Assembly (NCBI GenBank): GCA_049724395.1
Contig: JAUGWO010000102.1
Span: 248,001 to 312,000 of the forward strand
Direction of reading: 5' to 3'
DNA from: Spongospora subterranea f. sp. subterranea
Lineage: Eukaryota > Endomyxa: Phytomyxea > Phytomyxea > Plasmodiophorida
DNA: 64,000 bases
The notes below the pieces were generated by a model. It was not told where the DNA came from and did no database searches. It saw nothing but the letters and a program-made list of their open reading frames with translations. Below are positions 24,816 through 37,600 of the stretch, piece after piece. Numbering within the stretch: the first letter of the stretch is position 1; each line of letters begins with the position of its first letter. The position numbers were made by a program, and so were the translations under genes.

Positions 24816-25410
24816 TTCTTTGAATTCCTCCGACCTGAAGTCGCTAAGATCTGTTAACAGACTCCAAACTGCACGGTGTTCCCGGAGCCGTTTACACCAA
24901 GGGTCCTTTATAGGGTCCAGTTATGGCTACCAGCTATCAGCTATGTGTACTCGATAGTAATTCAAATAACGGACCGCTCCGCGCTCGCAGGCTCGATCGA
25001 ACGGACTAACATATGGTCTGGATCTCATGCAAACGGCCTCCAATTTTTACATAACGAGGAACACTCCATGATCCCAAAGGATACAATCGCCTTATCTGCA
25101 GTTTTCCTCCGTAATATACTCTATCTGAACCTGTTATATTGTTCATCTGCCTTCGTGTGATTAAGGTTTCGGAATGGAAAATATTTATTGATTGATCATG
25201 ATTTTATTGAATGAAGGTCATGAGCGGAGCGACATTTGGCGCATCCCTTGGGATTATTCCGTGGACCGTGTAACGAATAGCCCGTGCGATGGCCGCCCAT
25301 TGGCCATTGCGGCATTACTTCGCTTCTATCGCCAGAAGCATTTCTGGTTTCACTCGGTTCGCGCCTGAAGCCTTTTGTTGGATTAGGGGTTACGTGTTTG
25401 GGGCTGAGAA
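24816..25410. promoter_or_regulatory. divergent upstream region of TNPO3 and PHF5A
   Basis: About 595 bp between divergent starts. A minus-strand frame over 25196-25417 overlaps the PHF5A start, has no ATG at its 5' end and is not called. No specific promoter element can be named. Confidence 0.4.
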
Positions 25411-25849
25411 ATGGCAAAGCATCATCCGGATCTTATCATGTGCCGCAAGCAGCCGGGCATTGCCATTGGACGTTTGTGCTCGAAATGCGACGGAAAATGT
25501 GTCATTTGCGATTCCTATGTCAAACCCAATACGCTCGTTCGTACCTGCGATGAGTGCAATTATGGAAGCTTTCAGGGTCGCTGTGTTATCTGCGGTGGTA
25601 TGGGAATTAGTGATGCATACTACTGCACCGAATGCACTCTTCAGGAAAAAGATCGAGACGGTAGTTTCAACCGATATATTCCAGACTTAATCGTATTGAC
25701 AGTAGTTCATAGGATGTCCGAAGATTGTGAATCTCGGGTCAGCAAAGACCGATTTGTTCTACGAAAGGAAGAGTAAGTCGTGTTTGTTTGCTGCTCTCTT
25801 TGAGTTTGCTGATGGTGTTCTTGCAGAGTATGGGTTCAAGCCGCATTAA
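25411..25849 (+). CDS. PHF5A: PHF5A / Rds3, SF3b spliceosome subunit
   Basis: PHF5A is the small zinc-knot protein of SF3b in the U2 snRNP and contacts the branch-site adenosine. It is nearly invariant in eukaryotes. Exon 1 (25411-25660) encodes [16 protein letters not shown] through [12 protein letters not shown] and [15 protein letters not shown]. Exon 2 (25713-25772) gives [19 protein letters not shown], and exon 3 (25827-25849) gives KYGFKPH and stop. The paired CxxC motifs of the three zinc sites are all present. Introns of 52 and 54 nt have GTAGTT/CATAG and GTAAGT/GCAG ends. The length is about 110 residues, as usual. This is the most secure call in the window and a useful standard for intron size. 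Confidence 0.98.
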
Positions 25850-25926
25850 CATTCCATGGGCTTCTTTTTACGAGTACGAGGACACATGCTTATCTATCTA
25901 TATTAAAGCCATTTTCCCCCATTTAC

Positions 25927-26659
25927 TTATTGGGTTTGTCTAATTACTATCGTCCTACTTAATCCAACAGATCGGTTCAGTTTTACACCCTTTTGCTCAC
26001 GATACCTTCTCATATAATTGCCGAGGTTATTAGAGCAGTTTGTTTCTTGGCGGTGGCAACGGGAATCAGATTGTGCTTCGTGGCAGCATTGCCGCGCCTC
26101 GCGATTTTTCCCTTGTGGATGCAAATCAATCATTGATGATGCAGACGGCAATTCTTTCATTTTGCATTTAGCTAGATCTCTGATTGCATCTCCTGTCTGT
26201 AAGACGGCCATTTTCAAAGTCTGAATCATCTCACCATAATCTAACGTTTGTACTGGAGTCTTCAAGGGTTCATTTAGTGTTGCATCAAAACTTGCGTTTT
26301 TTTGCTCAGCCGTAGGAACATGTGTAGCCTCAGTCGCATTCTCTCGAATTCGAGGCGATTTTGTATCGCTCACAACGGATTCGCTATTGAAGTGAGAGAT
26401 AGTTCTCTGATTGGCATCGTTGCGTTTCCTGCGGTGCTCAGCTTTATCGTTATCGTAATTCCGTCTCGTCCCTCTTTCTGACGATTTCCTTCTTTTAGAC
26501 AATTTCCTTCGTTCAGACAACACATCATCTGCGCCTGCATCTACATCGTGCTGTAGAGTATTCGTTAGAAGACTGTAGTGCAATCAAACAAGAATGCCCA
26601 CTAACGCAGAGCAAATGGCGATGACGTTCTAAGAAACGAGCAACTGCTGCAGAAAACAT
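25927..26659 (-). CDS. hypothetical basic, charged protein
   Basis: I do not recognise this gene. A likely first exon (ATG at 26659: MFSAAVARFLERHRHLLC) joins across a GTTAGT...CTACAG intron to a long frame. That frame has a basic, nuclear-signal-like run near its start (SERRKLSKRRKSSERG, then EHRRKRND) and a helical segment later (GEMIQTLKMAVLQTGDAIRDL). The tail is Cys- and Arg-rich. The low-complexity, charged character suggests a nuclear protein, but this is only inference. It is convergent with PHF5A, 78 bp away. The last exon may contain an unrecognised intron. Confidence 0.48.
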
Positions 26660-26839
26660 CACTCAGCGACGCCAAAATCAGAGTACAATGAGATCGATCG
26701 ATATTGATAACTTTCGCCGTTTAATGAAGATATGGTCATTACATGAACTTCAGTTTTGAATTTTTTTCGTCAACGGTTTTCAAATAACTATACATGCTCC
26801 TGAATCTTCACCGCGCGATTGCGTCCTGCACGATTGTTA

Positions 26840-27312
26840 TCCGCGCTTCTAAGAGGCGCTGATGGATACCCAATTTTTGATCCAGCATGGCAACGCCATG
26901 CCTCATATTGACGCTTCAGATGAAGAATTCAAAATTGAAGCAAGCAAAGATGGATTTGACATTCAGTTGACCTTTCAGCCACCGAACAGCCCTGATCTGA
27001 ACGTTTCGATCTGGGTTTCTTTCGTGCCATCCATTTCCTTCAGCATCAACGAGCACCAAAAAAACTGACGAACTTGTGGATGCTGTCAAAGATTCGTTTG
27101 CGAAAATTGATAGGGAAAAATTGAACGATATCTTTTTCACTCTCCAGCAATGCATGATAGAGATAAAAAGTCAAGGGGGGCAAAAAATTACAAGCTGTCT
27201 CATATGGGCAAGGGATATCTCCGGCGCCAAGGAGACCTACCCGATGAATTGCCATGTGCCCATTGCAGTTGTGTATCAAGTCAAGCAGGATGCACACATG
27301 GTTAATGAATAA
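26840..27312 (+). mobile_element. relic of a Tc1/mariner-type DNA transposon (transposase C-terminal part)
   Basis: The plus strand reads FLIQHGNAMPHIDASDEEF, then FQPPNSPDLNVS, then after a frame change GFFRAIHFLQHQ, KKTDELVDAVKDSF and LNDIFFTLQQCMIE. This is the end of the catalytic domain of the mariner-like transposase common in oomycetes, where the matching motifs are QQDNARPH and PPNSPDLN. The D in QHGNA is lost (family QxDNAxPH), the frame is broken at about 27005 and again near 27190, and the N-terminal DNA-binding half was not found upstream. No terminal inverted repeats were identified. It is a dead fragment. Confidence 0.78.
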
Positions 27313-29137
27313 AATCCTTCATTGGACCGTCTCTTTAAGCTCCCTATCCATTTCAACAAATGAAACCGTGACAGCGTCGACAAGTTAGGCAAACCCCAAG
27401 ATCATCCATCCGAACGAATCGTGATTTGATATTGGAAGGTGATTGATAAATCAAGAAACGCAGATGCAAAAGCTTTGATTATGAAGAACCTTCATGAGAC
27501 CTTTATTTCCGAACGGAGCAAGTACTTTAAGAACACTTCTGCAGGAGGAAAAACTCTGAACAACTATCTGTTTTTGCACGACATCTAGTTTCAACCTCAT
27601 TCTGAGGTTCATTAACAAATTTGACAAGTGCATACAGACATTTATATATCCATTCAGCGTTGTTCGTGCTTTTGATTGGAAGAGATTACCATCATGCGGA
27701 TGTGCTGGCTTCGGTTGCTTCGTAAATGATGGGGGACTCCTCAAAAAGATGCATTTCTGGTGGAGAGGATATAAGCCATTCCAAGGTAGTATGCATAGTC
27801 GCATCGATTACGTCGTCAGGGCCGTAATCGGCAGGGTCTTGACTAAAAACCTATTGAATAATTTTACAATATTGGCCATGCCAATGCTACCTTTGGACTT
27901 TCCAGCCGTCCTCATCCCCTTCTTCAAGAGTACCAGTGGTTGTCGCAGTCGTGGCCCATCTACACGGTCTGGCTCCAGCGACACGAGCCATGATCCCCCG
28001 TCGCAAGCAGTTAACGGCCATCATAATTGATTAATGATTTACAGTATTGACAGTATTGGTGATCAAGGTCATGTGTTGTGGGAATTGTGGGGGGACCCCC
28101 CTTCTGTACAGGTAGATACACTGACCCACATCACAACTCGCACTTTGATCTCACCACCTGATCTGTTTCGCCATTTTGACCCATTATCGCTGTCATGTTT
28201 ATCAATATTGTTCAGTTTGCGGAATACTGATACCGCGATATATCGTGAGAGTCATGTGTCATTGGGTTGTGAAAAGGAAATGTGCAACACGTCGATTTAT
28301 TTTACCAAACTACACAAGTTTCCCTCGACGCCTTTGGTTTTTGGTTCGCCTTCCCCGGGCAGACCGTCCTTGTTAGAATGATTGATTTTGTTCCCTTTTT
28401 CTCACATCATTCAAAGATCCAACAAGCGGTCCACCGATAAGCAGAGGAAATCAAAAAAGTTGTATCTGTGCTAATGCCGATAAGCTGTCAACAATTACTG
28501 CAGCTCTCCGATGTAATGTGATGTTGAAATTTTTGTGTTCTACCAGAGTCCATTTCTGCTCAATATGTAGGATTTTTCCGTTTATCGACACCCTCTATCA
28601 ACTGTTGTCAATGATCTGGCATCGTCTTTTTGTCCACGTTGAAGAAGCTCACGATTAGCGTTGTTTGATGAGCTTTGGATCAACTTTTGCGTTGCGTTTC
28701 CGATATGACTTTCTGACAGATTGACCACATCGCGAAATGGTATATATTGCCGCCACTTCAAAGAGGAAGGCGGAAATTCCTTGACTATCAAGCAATTTTG
28801 AACTATTTCCCAACCCGAAAATTCACACCGATTTATCTGCCTGGATGGGGACGCAGTCTCGAATCTGGACTGATGAAATTTTACCGTCGTTGGCAAGATT
28901 ACACACTAAAAAGACCAACTTTGATGCGCTTTGTTTCAACATCGATTCGCTGTGTATACACCCACCTGAAAATTGCAGTCAAAATCGAGCCCGTCTGCCA
29001 GTTGGCGGTATACACTGGTCCTATAGACCGTTCCTATCGGCCCTGTCGTGATTGGATACAGTGAAGTCAGTATCAACTGAAAACCGTAATCGTTTAAGCC
29101 GTCTTGGTTCATTACTACAGATTATACTATACCCAAT
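27313..29137. other. gene-poor region, no convincing gene
   Basis: About 1.8 kb between the mariner relic and PEX13. Several open frames of 65-115 codons occur on both strands (for example 27749-28030 plus, 28582-28896 minus), but none shows a family motif, good splice joins or consistent composition. It may contain further transposon debris and the PEX13 promoter. Confidence 0.35.
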
Positions 29138-30079
29138 ATGGCGCTGGTATCACCTCCCAAGCCATGGGAACGGTTGCCGACCGATCCAACCATATCTACT
29201 GCGCCTTTAACCCAAACTTCATCGTTTCCTTCGGTGAACCCTGGGATTTTCGGATCCACATCCCCATATTCACAGCCATCGTATGGATTAAGTCCCAGCT
29301 ATCAAAGCAGCAGTTGGGGGATGTCCAATTCAGGAGCTTATGGGTCATCTTACCCGATGTCGCAATATCAACACTATTCCCAGCAATCTCCTTATATGGC
29401 AAGGTCCTATAATGGTGCAATGATGACGCATCCTATGGATCAATATAAGGGGACGCCCATCAACACCTTGGTCACCAGTGGACACACATTTATGTCTGGA
29501 GTTCAACAACAAGTCAGTTCGTTCGGTCGATTCTCACAGATTCTTCACATGAATCTCGACGCCTTACACGGATCGTTCTCATCATTTCTGCAATTGCTAA
29601 CTAACATTTCACTCTTAAAAAATGAGTTCAGTTCTTTTTTCGGCACGTTTGGGTCTTTAAGTTCTGTGTATGTAATCTACATCAAGTTAAAATCGGTACT
29701 ACTAAGGCTGCTTGGTCGGCAAAATGAGGCGACCAAGCATGAATTCGATGTTCTATGGAAAGAGACATGCCAAGGCCAATGGGGCTGGCTGCCAACGTTT
29801 TTAACGCTATCTTTAGCGGTTCTTTTGGCCAAGAAATTTTTTCAGATGATGCTTTCCGATACCCATGACATGAACAATACGGAAAAGACTCTTCCTGCCG
29901 GATTGCCGCCCAACGCGCCGTGGATGAACCCATCAACTCCAGCGTGCTCTCCATCATTTGGAACAAGCGCACCATTCGACTTTGACCCAAGCAATTCTCC
30001 TTCCTTCATGACAAATCAGGGCAATTGGACTCAGAGCTCGTTTGGATCAGCCCCCAACGCATTCCAGTCAACTTGGTGA
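29138..30079 (+). CDS. PEX13: PEX13 peroxisomal docking protein without an SH3 domain
   Basis: PEX13 is part of the peroxisomal import docking complex. The single open frame starts MALVSPPKPWERL, carrying the PPKPWE motif that marks PEX13 N-termini. A long Tyr/Gly/Ser/Pro/Gln-rich segment follows (NPGIFGSTSPYSQPSYGLSP type), as in the YG-rich, phase-forming part of PEX13. The central conserved region has FMSGVQQQVSSFGRFSQIL, LKNEFSSFFGTFGSLSSVYV and WGWLPTFLTLSLAVLLAKKFF, the last being a membrane-associated segment. The last 70 residues are Pro/Asn/Ser/Phe-rich and contain no SH3 fold. Animal and fungal PEX13 end in SH3; plant PEX13 does not. No intron is needed, and the frame ends cleanly with NAFQSTW. 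Confidence 0.85.
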   Translation: MALVSPPKPWERLPTDPTISTAPLTQTSSFPSVNPGIFGSTSPYSQPSYGLSPSYQSSSWGMSNSGAYGSSYPMSQYQHYSQQSPYMARSYNGAMMTHPMDQYKGTPINTLVTSGHTFMSGVQQQVSSFGRFSQILHMNLDALHGSFSSFLQLLTNISLLKNEFSSFFGTFGSLSSVYVIYIKLKSVLLRLLGRQNEATKHEFDVLWKETCQGQWGWLPTFLTLSLAVLLAKKFFQMMLSDTHDMNNTEKTLPAGLPPNAPWMNPSTPACSPSFGTSAPFDFDPSNSPSFMTNQGNWTQSSFGSAPNAFQSTW

Positions 30080-30226
30080 ACGTCAAAAATCGATCGCTTT
30101 ATTTACAGTACATATAAATATTTGAAATACAAAGAGCTTTTAATATCAAAAGGCATTTTGAACGTCCTGCAGGTTTTGATTTAGTTTCCCACTTTCAGAC
30201 AATTCCAATTTTTGGACGGGATTTAA

Positions 30227-31681
<1,455 letters not shown>

Positions 31682-31703
31682 GATCAGTTCCGAATTTCAA
31701 TCG

Positions 31704-32146
31704 ATGGCATTCCCCTGGCGCCCTGGCCGTGGCGCTAAGAGGCCGGCCGTCATCCGCAACTCTAAGTTCTGGTAGACACCGGTAATTCGTTTCCGTCGAT
31801 GAATCATGTTTGCCCTTCCATGATCATGGACGATTTATCGTACGTCCCTTCCAAAGTCCTGTTCTCGGTTGTTCCTGATTGCGAGACCGAGGCGACTCTG
31901 TTAGAGCTGGAGTCTCAGTATGCCAAGAAGCTGGAATCGGTCAAATCGTCACTGAATGATAGTTACAATCGGGAAATGGTCCCGGTCGTCGCCTCGATGG
32001 CGCTGGGTTCGGAGCGTTCACAAATACGAGGGAATCAAGATCTCGATGAAGATATCGACGAATCGGAAGTTGAAGACATGGATGGCAGCGACGAGGAAAT
32101 GTCCCCTGATGAAGGCGATGGTTTTAGTTTCGATGATGAGTCTTAA
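31704..32146 (+). CDS. acidic protein of unknown function (weak resemblance to Pol III subunit RPC7/Rpc31)
   Basis: A short first exon (MAFPWRPGRGAKRPAVIRN) probably splices into a frame ending with a strongly acidic tail (DLDEDIDESEVEDMDGSDEE then FSFDDES). It has a helical middle, TLLELESQYAKKLESVKSSL. An Arg/Gly-rich start, short helical centre and acidic end is the layout of the RNA polymerase III subunit RPC7/Rpc31, but no diagnostic motif is present and the exon join is not resolved. The start is 22 bp after the DUS2 stop, in the same direction. Confidence 0.42.
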
Positions 32147-32635
32147 GTATGGCCGTCGGTATTGGAACAACGCTAGCCGAGATCCTAACAATCTCCTAAC
32201 ATGGTCGAATTTATTCTTCACGATTATAACCCATGTGTCAACAGCGCACCATAATGACCTAAAAACATGGAAACAAAAAAAAATTTGCAATTTGAAGCAT
32301 TGACGAGTGTCGATCTTGTGTTGACCTTGGTCGATTGTGTGGGCCTGGGTAGATTCGTGTAAACTGTGTGGTAGACTGGAGACCAGATCATCCTCCTTGA
32401 TGAGGGGGAAGCAGTCAGCAGCAGCCCCAGGGGCCAGTGTCATTCACCACCCCACACTGAACTACACCTTGGCTGCGCCTCACTCACTTGCTATAGTCTA
32501 ATACTCTATTTGGACGAACGCCAGAGATCGTTGGAGGACCTGTTTGACCCCTCGCTGCAGACATAGCTCAAAACGATTATCGGCACGCATTTCTGGTCCC
32601 AATAGTCCATCAACATCCGAGCTGCTTTTGGAAAT
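32147..32635. other. intergenic region upstream of the MICOS gene
   Basis: About 490 bp. Plus-strand open frames at 32544-32855 overlap the next gene in another frame and are not called. No repeat or RNA gene is recognised. Confidence 0.3.
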
Positions 32636-33254
32636 TATGGCAAACCCAGCCGATGACGACAAAGGAGATTCTCCCAAATTATCGCCGTTACAAAGTGGTA
32701 TCCGATCGATGCGACGTTGTTGGTGCGACGCTGTACAAAACGCTCAAGAAAATTCTGGTAAGTTGGGTTCCTTTTGCACTTCGTCATGTGAAACTGTTGA
32801 TGACGGTAGAACTACTGTGTCGCTCCTTTCAACGATCGGTATACGCCCCGGCTGACGAGATGTTCCAAGGTATAAAATCGGATAAAACCCTGCATATTTG
32901 AAAATATATATAACATGTATGCTTTTTCAGAAGCAAAAACTACATGGAGACAGGTACGACGGCGCCAGCCTGAATTGATCGTCGCAGGAGCTACTGCGCT
33001 GGCGATGATATCCTCTATTCCATGTATGTTTCTCGCTTGACTAAATATGTCTACTGTATGTTTTTGTTGATAATGTTTTTGCAATAGATGGGCGTTTGGC
33101 GTTCGTTCGAAATTCACTTTTAGCAGCGGGCGTAGCATTCGCCGTTTCTAGTCCTGAAGTACTTGTAGACATTTTGAAAGACAGACGACCGAAACGAAAT
33201 GTAGAAGATGGATCAAAAAAATCTGATACTTCATCTGGAATTCCCAAGACCTAA
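32636..33254 (+). CDS. APOO: MIC26/MIC27 (apolipoprotein O-like) MICOS subunit
   Basis: MIC26/27 proteins sit in the mitochondrial inner membrane and shape cristae junctions. Four exons are joined. They are MANPADDDKGDSPKLSPLQS to QNAQENS; LLCRSFQRSVYAPADEMFQ; TTWRQVRRRQPELIVAGATA with LAMISSIP; and YGRLAFVRNSLLAAGVAFAV with SSPEVLVDILKDRR. Introns are GTAAGT...GGTAG, GTATAA...TTCAG and GTATGT...AATAG, and all phases fit. The last two exons hold the paired hydrophobic segments separated by a short polar turn, typical of the family, with a charged tail (KRNVEDGSKKSD). AATAAA directly follows the stop. Assignment to MIC26 versus MIC27 is not possible here. Confidence 0.83.
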
Positions 33255-33347
33255 ATAAACGCTCACACCACTTGTTAAAGAAAGTGTCATCAATTCTATC
33301 GTTGTAATTGTTGGGGACATGTTAATTATCGTTAGACAGGATATGTA

Positions 33348-33648
33348 TTAGTTGCCACCCTGTCTGGAGTGAAACTGGCTTACTTTGGCGAGGGCGTCAA
33401 TATAGTTCAGAGCGTGTTCGCGGCATTTTACAATGTGTTGGACACCGTATTTTCGATAGCAATGCTTGACTTGTTCGCCAATCAATAGGACTCGCGCCAC
33501 TATTAAGCGTTTTAAGTAAAACCAAAAAATGTCAGGAGAGTGCTCTACCGTTTTTTGCATCCTCGCGCGCATGTTGCTCTTTAGCGGCCATAACTGATAG
33601 AGGAGGGCGCTCATCGGCGAGGTCTGGTACATTACTCTGGTCGGCCAT
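33348..33648 (-). CDS. NDUFB10: complex I PDSW subunit (NDUFB10 family)
   Basis: PDSW is an accessory subunit of the membrane arm of respiratory complex I. The frame opens MADQSNVPDLADERPPLS and VMAAKEQHAREDAKN. It then splices (GTAGAG...TTAATAG) to VARVLLIGEQVKHCYRKYGV and VKCREHALNYIDALAKV, ending SRQGGN. The spacing Cys-x9-Cys in CYRKYGVQHIVKC, with the CREHALNYIDAL helix, matches the PDSW C-terminal helices of fungi and protists. At about 80 residues it is short for the family. The assignment rests mainly on that C-terminal block. Confidence 0.7.
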
Positions 33649-33821
33649 AATAAATGGGCAGCAGCTATATATCGGTAGGAGCCTCGAACTCAGCGGAATA
33701 TGGGCGGGAAATCAATCGATGGGCAGAACTGAAAGGTCACCCAAGAGTGCCCATACACGGAGAGTGAGAGTGACCCGTACAGAGGTGTACAGGTACCCGC
33801 ACCGACCCTCATTACATTAAT

Positions 33822-34204
33822 ATGGCCTTTTATTGGCACCGCTCTCCAAAAATTGCAGCTGACATACCATTGATATCATCAGTTTTACTCGCCATTATTG
33901 GCATCCAATCGATTGGAAACGCTATTCACGTCAAACCTTGAACGCGGAGCCGGTACGGCTCAAAATATACATACAGCTTGCAAAGTATAAGAAGCAGATT
34001 TCAGAAGTGTCACATTCTACGTTGCCGTTGAATTTCTGGAAGATTGAAGAAAAACACGAGAGTGACTACGTGGACGACAATCGAAAATATTGTCACGGCC
34101 ATGAGTTCTTACGAACACACGCCAGCCTTCCGGTTCAGAGAAGCTGTGCTGTTGCATGCACTTTTTTAGGCTCGTTCGCACCCTATAGATTCAACTATTG
34201 CTGA
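33822..34204 (+). CDS. candidate small single-pass membrane protein
   Basis: An ATG at 33822 opens MAFYWHRSPKIAADIPLISS followed by a hydrophobic segment (VLLAIIGIQSIGNAI). A possible intron (GTCAAACC...ATACAG) joins it to LAKYKKQISEVSHSTLPLNF and WKIEEKHESDYVDDNRKYC. The join is in frame and gives about 110 residues. I recognise no family. The second part also faintly recalls the hAT transposase C-terminal pattern (LNFWK), so a relic cannot be excluded. Confidence 0.32.
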
Positions 34205-34630
34205 AGAACACGGAGGCTGTCAACGGTGAAAATTCTGACAATCTTGAGTGAACTACGCAGCCGCGGGCGGTCTTGTATGGTTTATCCACTTGATATGTCA
34301 TTGTTATATTGATTACATCTGCACCCGCAACCCATTACGGGACACACAGTATGCGATTGAAACCACTGCAGAAAATAGCATTGTTATCATCAATAACACG
34401 GCCAATGCAATGAATCAAACCTTTTCAAGGTGTTCGGCATGAGCTGAATGATGACAGACGACGCACCATGAAAGCCATTTGTCAAGCAAATTAGCTGTTC
34501 CTCGCAGTGTCTGAACATCTACTGCATTTTGCTGCCAGCGCTGAGGCGCAGACGAAGCACAATCAAGGGAAATCAAGCAAATCGAGCACCTTGGCAGAGG
34601 TTTCTTACAAGATAGACATCCTGAATCAAA
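34205..34630. other. unassigned stretch downstream of MIOS
   Basis: About 425 bp. A plus-strand frame at 34248-34442 is short and lacks motifs. Nothing supportable was found. Confidence 0.3.
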
Positions 34631-37600
34631 TCAATTTAAACAAATCGGGCCTAGTTCAATAAAACCTTGGACGCGAAGTCTAGATGATGCACTGATAGGG
34701 GCGACTGAGATCTGGGTGCGATAAAGGCGGCCACTAGATCGTTGAGTTGGAAAATCGCACAGGGCGAGTGATTGCCGGCAATGACGACTGGAGCAAGTGT
34801 TAAAAAAAAAAGGAAAAGTCAATTATCCGATGACTAATAACCATGCCGCTGATATGTGGCCTCCGACAGCTACGCTGGATCGCTGAAAACTACCTCTGGC
34901 AATGTCAAACTTTGCTCGGAATGACCACAACCTCCACCTATCTAGAACATTTCTATATACATTGATGCATTCATTTAACCATTCTGTTAAACAATTAATA
35001 GGCACTTGACATAAAATGGGATGTAAAAACCTGCTTCCTGATCTGCGGCGACCATGGCGCAGATAATAGCAACCGTTTGGATATCTCCTGTCCTGTCTAA
35101 AAAGCTTTTCAAAACTGGAACGCAAGACGAAGATAATCCGCTGCAGATTAGGCCGTTGAGATCTCCTAAGAAGCAACTCTTAGTTCACCGATAATATCAT
35201 TGATTAAACTAACCGTGTTGAACGTGAAACTGTGATTTTGTTTCAAGAAACAATGAAAGCTCTGTATCGTTCAAGAATCGGCAGGCAAAAGCCAAACGAT
35301 CTTGAAAAAATACTACACACAATATTAGGCGAACATGAGAGGTTTCATTGTCAACTTACCATCATTATCTTCTAAAACCCTTGAGAAATCAGGGTTTCCA
35401 TCAATAGCTGAAAGGAATGCTATCGCTGCCCGTAAGTACCTACTCATCATTCAGATTTTTATTTACACTCAAGCGAACCTGCCACAAGACAAGCAAACGA
35501 TGTATCTTTACGGATGGATAGTTGAAGATGTGTCTTTGGCGGTACTTGCCCATAATTTTCTATGGTCAGCTGAAGAGGAAGTGGTGAAACCAGAAAACGC
35601 CAGGCAAACAAGCGAGAAGGTCGGAACGCTTCGTAACTACTCGAGATTTTTAGCGGCAAGAGTGTGTTGAGAAAAAAGAGCGTTTACGCTTTGCAGACGC
35701 CCTTAATGAGGCAATAGCGCGCGGTAGATCTAGATGGAAAACTGCAATGGCTGCGGCCATTTCAAATTCCAGTTTTTCTTCAAATGTGCGAACAAGCTTA
35801 TCGATTTCGTCAGGAGTAGTGACATCGCACCAGCCTGAACTGTTACTTTAGGCAATAAACAGCGAAAAAACTGACAGAAATTGCAAAACCGAGAAAATGC
35901 AGGGCCTCTAGACGACGAAGACTTGAAAAATAAACAAGTTCATTCCAAGCAACAGATGTGCTGAGTGTGTTGGCCGCAATGGAATCTGTAACAGAAAATC
36001 CCACCATCTCCCCGGAAACATCCGAGCAAGCTACTGTCAATGGTGAAGTTCAACGTTGGGTACAACAAGATTATGAAGCATATTTACGCATCAAGAAATC
36101 CCAAACACGATACAGAGAGGAGTCAGAATAAGATGACTCAGCAGAAAAAAGCCGACAGTTTTCAGCAGCGTTTAAGCAATATCCAGCTTTCACTCTATTA
36201 ACAATGACGTTAACAACATCCTAATAAACAACGACACTCAGGTGGCGCAAAGATGAGAGAGTAAAACAAATGTGTACCTCAACCACGTCAGTTTCACGAA
36301 AAGCAGCTTCACTTGAAAATGCAACGCTGTCATAACACGACACACTTATCGGAACCGACTTGTGAACAGTTTTCAGCTAAACAAATGGTAAGAAACGAAT
36401 TTGTAGATTGGTATAGCAATGATGTTTGAGTACATGCACTCTAGAGTCTGCAGTCAAGACCAAAAGTTTATCGGGTCGCTTAGGATGGAAGTCGAAACTA
36501 GACACCGAGCACGGTAAAGTTAATTGGTATCTCGGAACAGCCTATTCCCATGAATATTGTTATACGACAGAGAATGATTCAGGCAATTTTCTCGAAATAC
36601 TTTTGGAATGTCAGGTCCTACTTCTAGGACGTCATACATCCGTATCCTTGACGACACGTCGTGAAATTCAATCTCCGATTTCCCGCTAATCCATTGTAAG
36701 TCATACCAAAATGAAGATGGTTGAGGCTTACGTAAACGAGGTGGCAATTAAATTGGAAGAAAATTCCGACCATTGAATAAAGTTGGGAATAACCCCAGGG
36801 AAAAATAAGCCACCCGCCAAAGGCTTGCCACGTGAAATTCTCACATCCCACAGATTCAACAGCCCTACACGATATAGCTTAGATACCAAAATAACACAGT
36901 AGAAATGCTAACCATCTTCTGAGGCTGCCGCGAGAAGGTATTCACTATTGTGTCCCATTGAAATCGCTTGAATCTGTTTTGTATGCGCACCAACAGCTAA
37001 TACCGGTTCCAATGGAGAACGAACGTCGTACATGCGAACCCATTTGGTGCCCGCGTTGACTGCGCAGAGAAAATTTTAACAATTAAGAAACAATCAGAAA
37101 AGCTACTCCAAATCTCAACCTGCAATGCAGTGAGGCATCCTTTTAACCCAGATGGCTAAGTTAACGGCTTCAGACTTTGAGAATTGAACAAGCGGATCAT
37201 GAACCGTTGATTCTTGAAACGAAGATTGCTCTTCGTCTATGCATACGCCTCCGCCAGCTTGTTCTACATCAAATACAAGCCCAGAGCAAGCGTTTCGAAC
37301 CTGATATATATTCAACCGGCGATATTGGATAAACAGTGAGGGCGATACCTTCTCAAGACCACATACAAACTGGTTTGGGTTATTAGGGCTAAATTGTACT
37401 GTCGTACATCGGCGAGAGTATTTAGGAACAAACTGTTTTAGTATTCTTGTATTATTGCAAGGAACCTAAATGAACGGACGACTCGCAATGAGCATGAAAG
37501 AGCATACGCAACACGTAGCCAGGCGACAGACCCCATCAACTTTGAGAAGAGCGACTTTACCGGAGACTAGACCCCCAGCTATCGCTTTCGGAGCCCAAGC

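Noticed and set aside
25196-25417. Minus-strand frame with a polyadenylation-like AATAAA at its end
   Set aside because: Overlaps the PHF5A start codon, lacks an ATG at its 5' end and has no family resemblance.
28582-28896. Possible N-terminal half of the mariner transposase on the minus strand
   Set aside because: Wrong strand relative to the relic, and the resemblance to the DNA-binding region is too weak.
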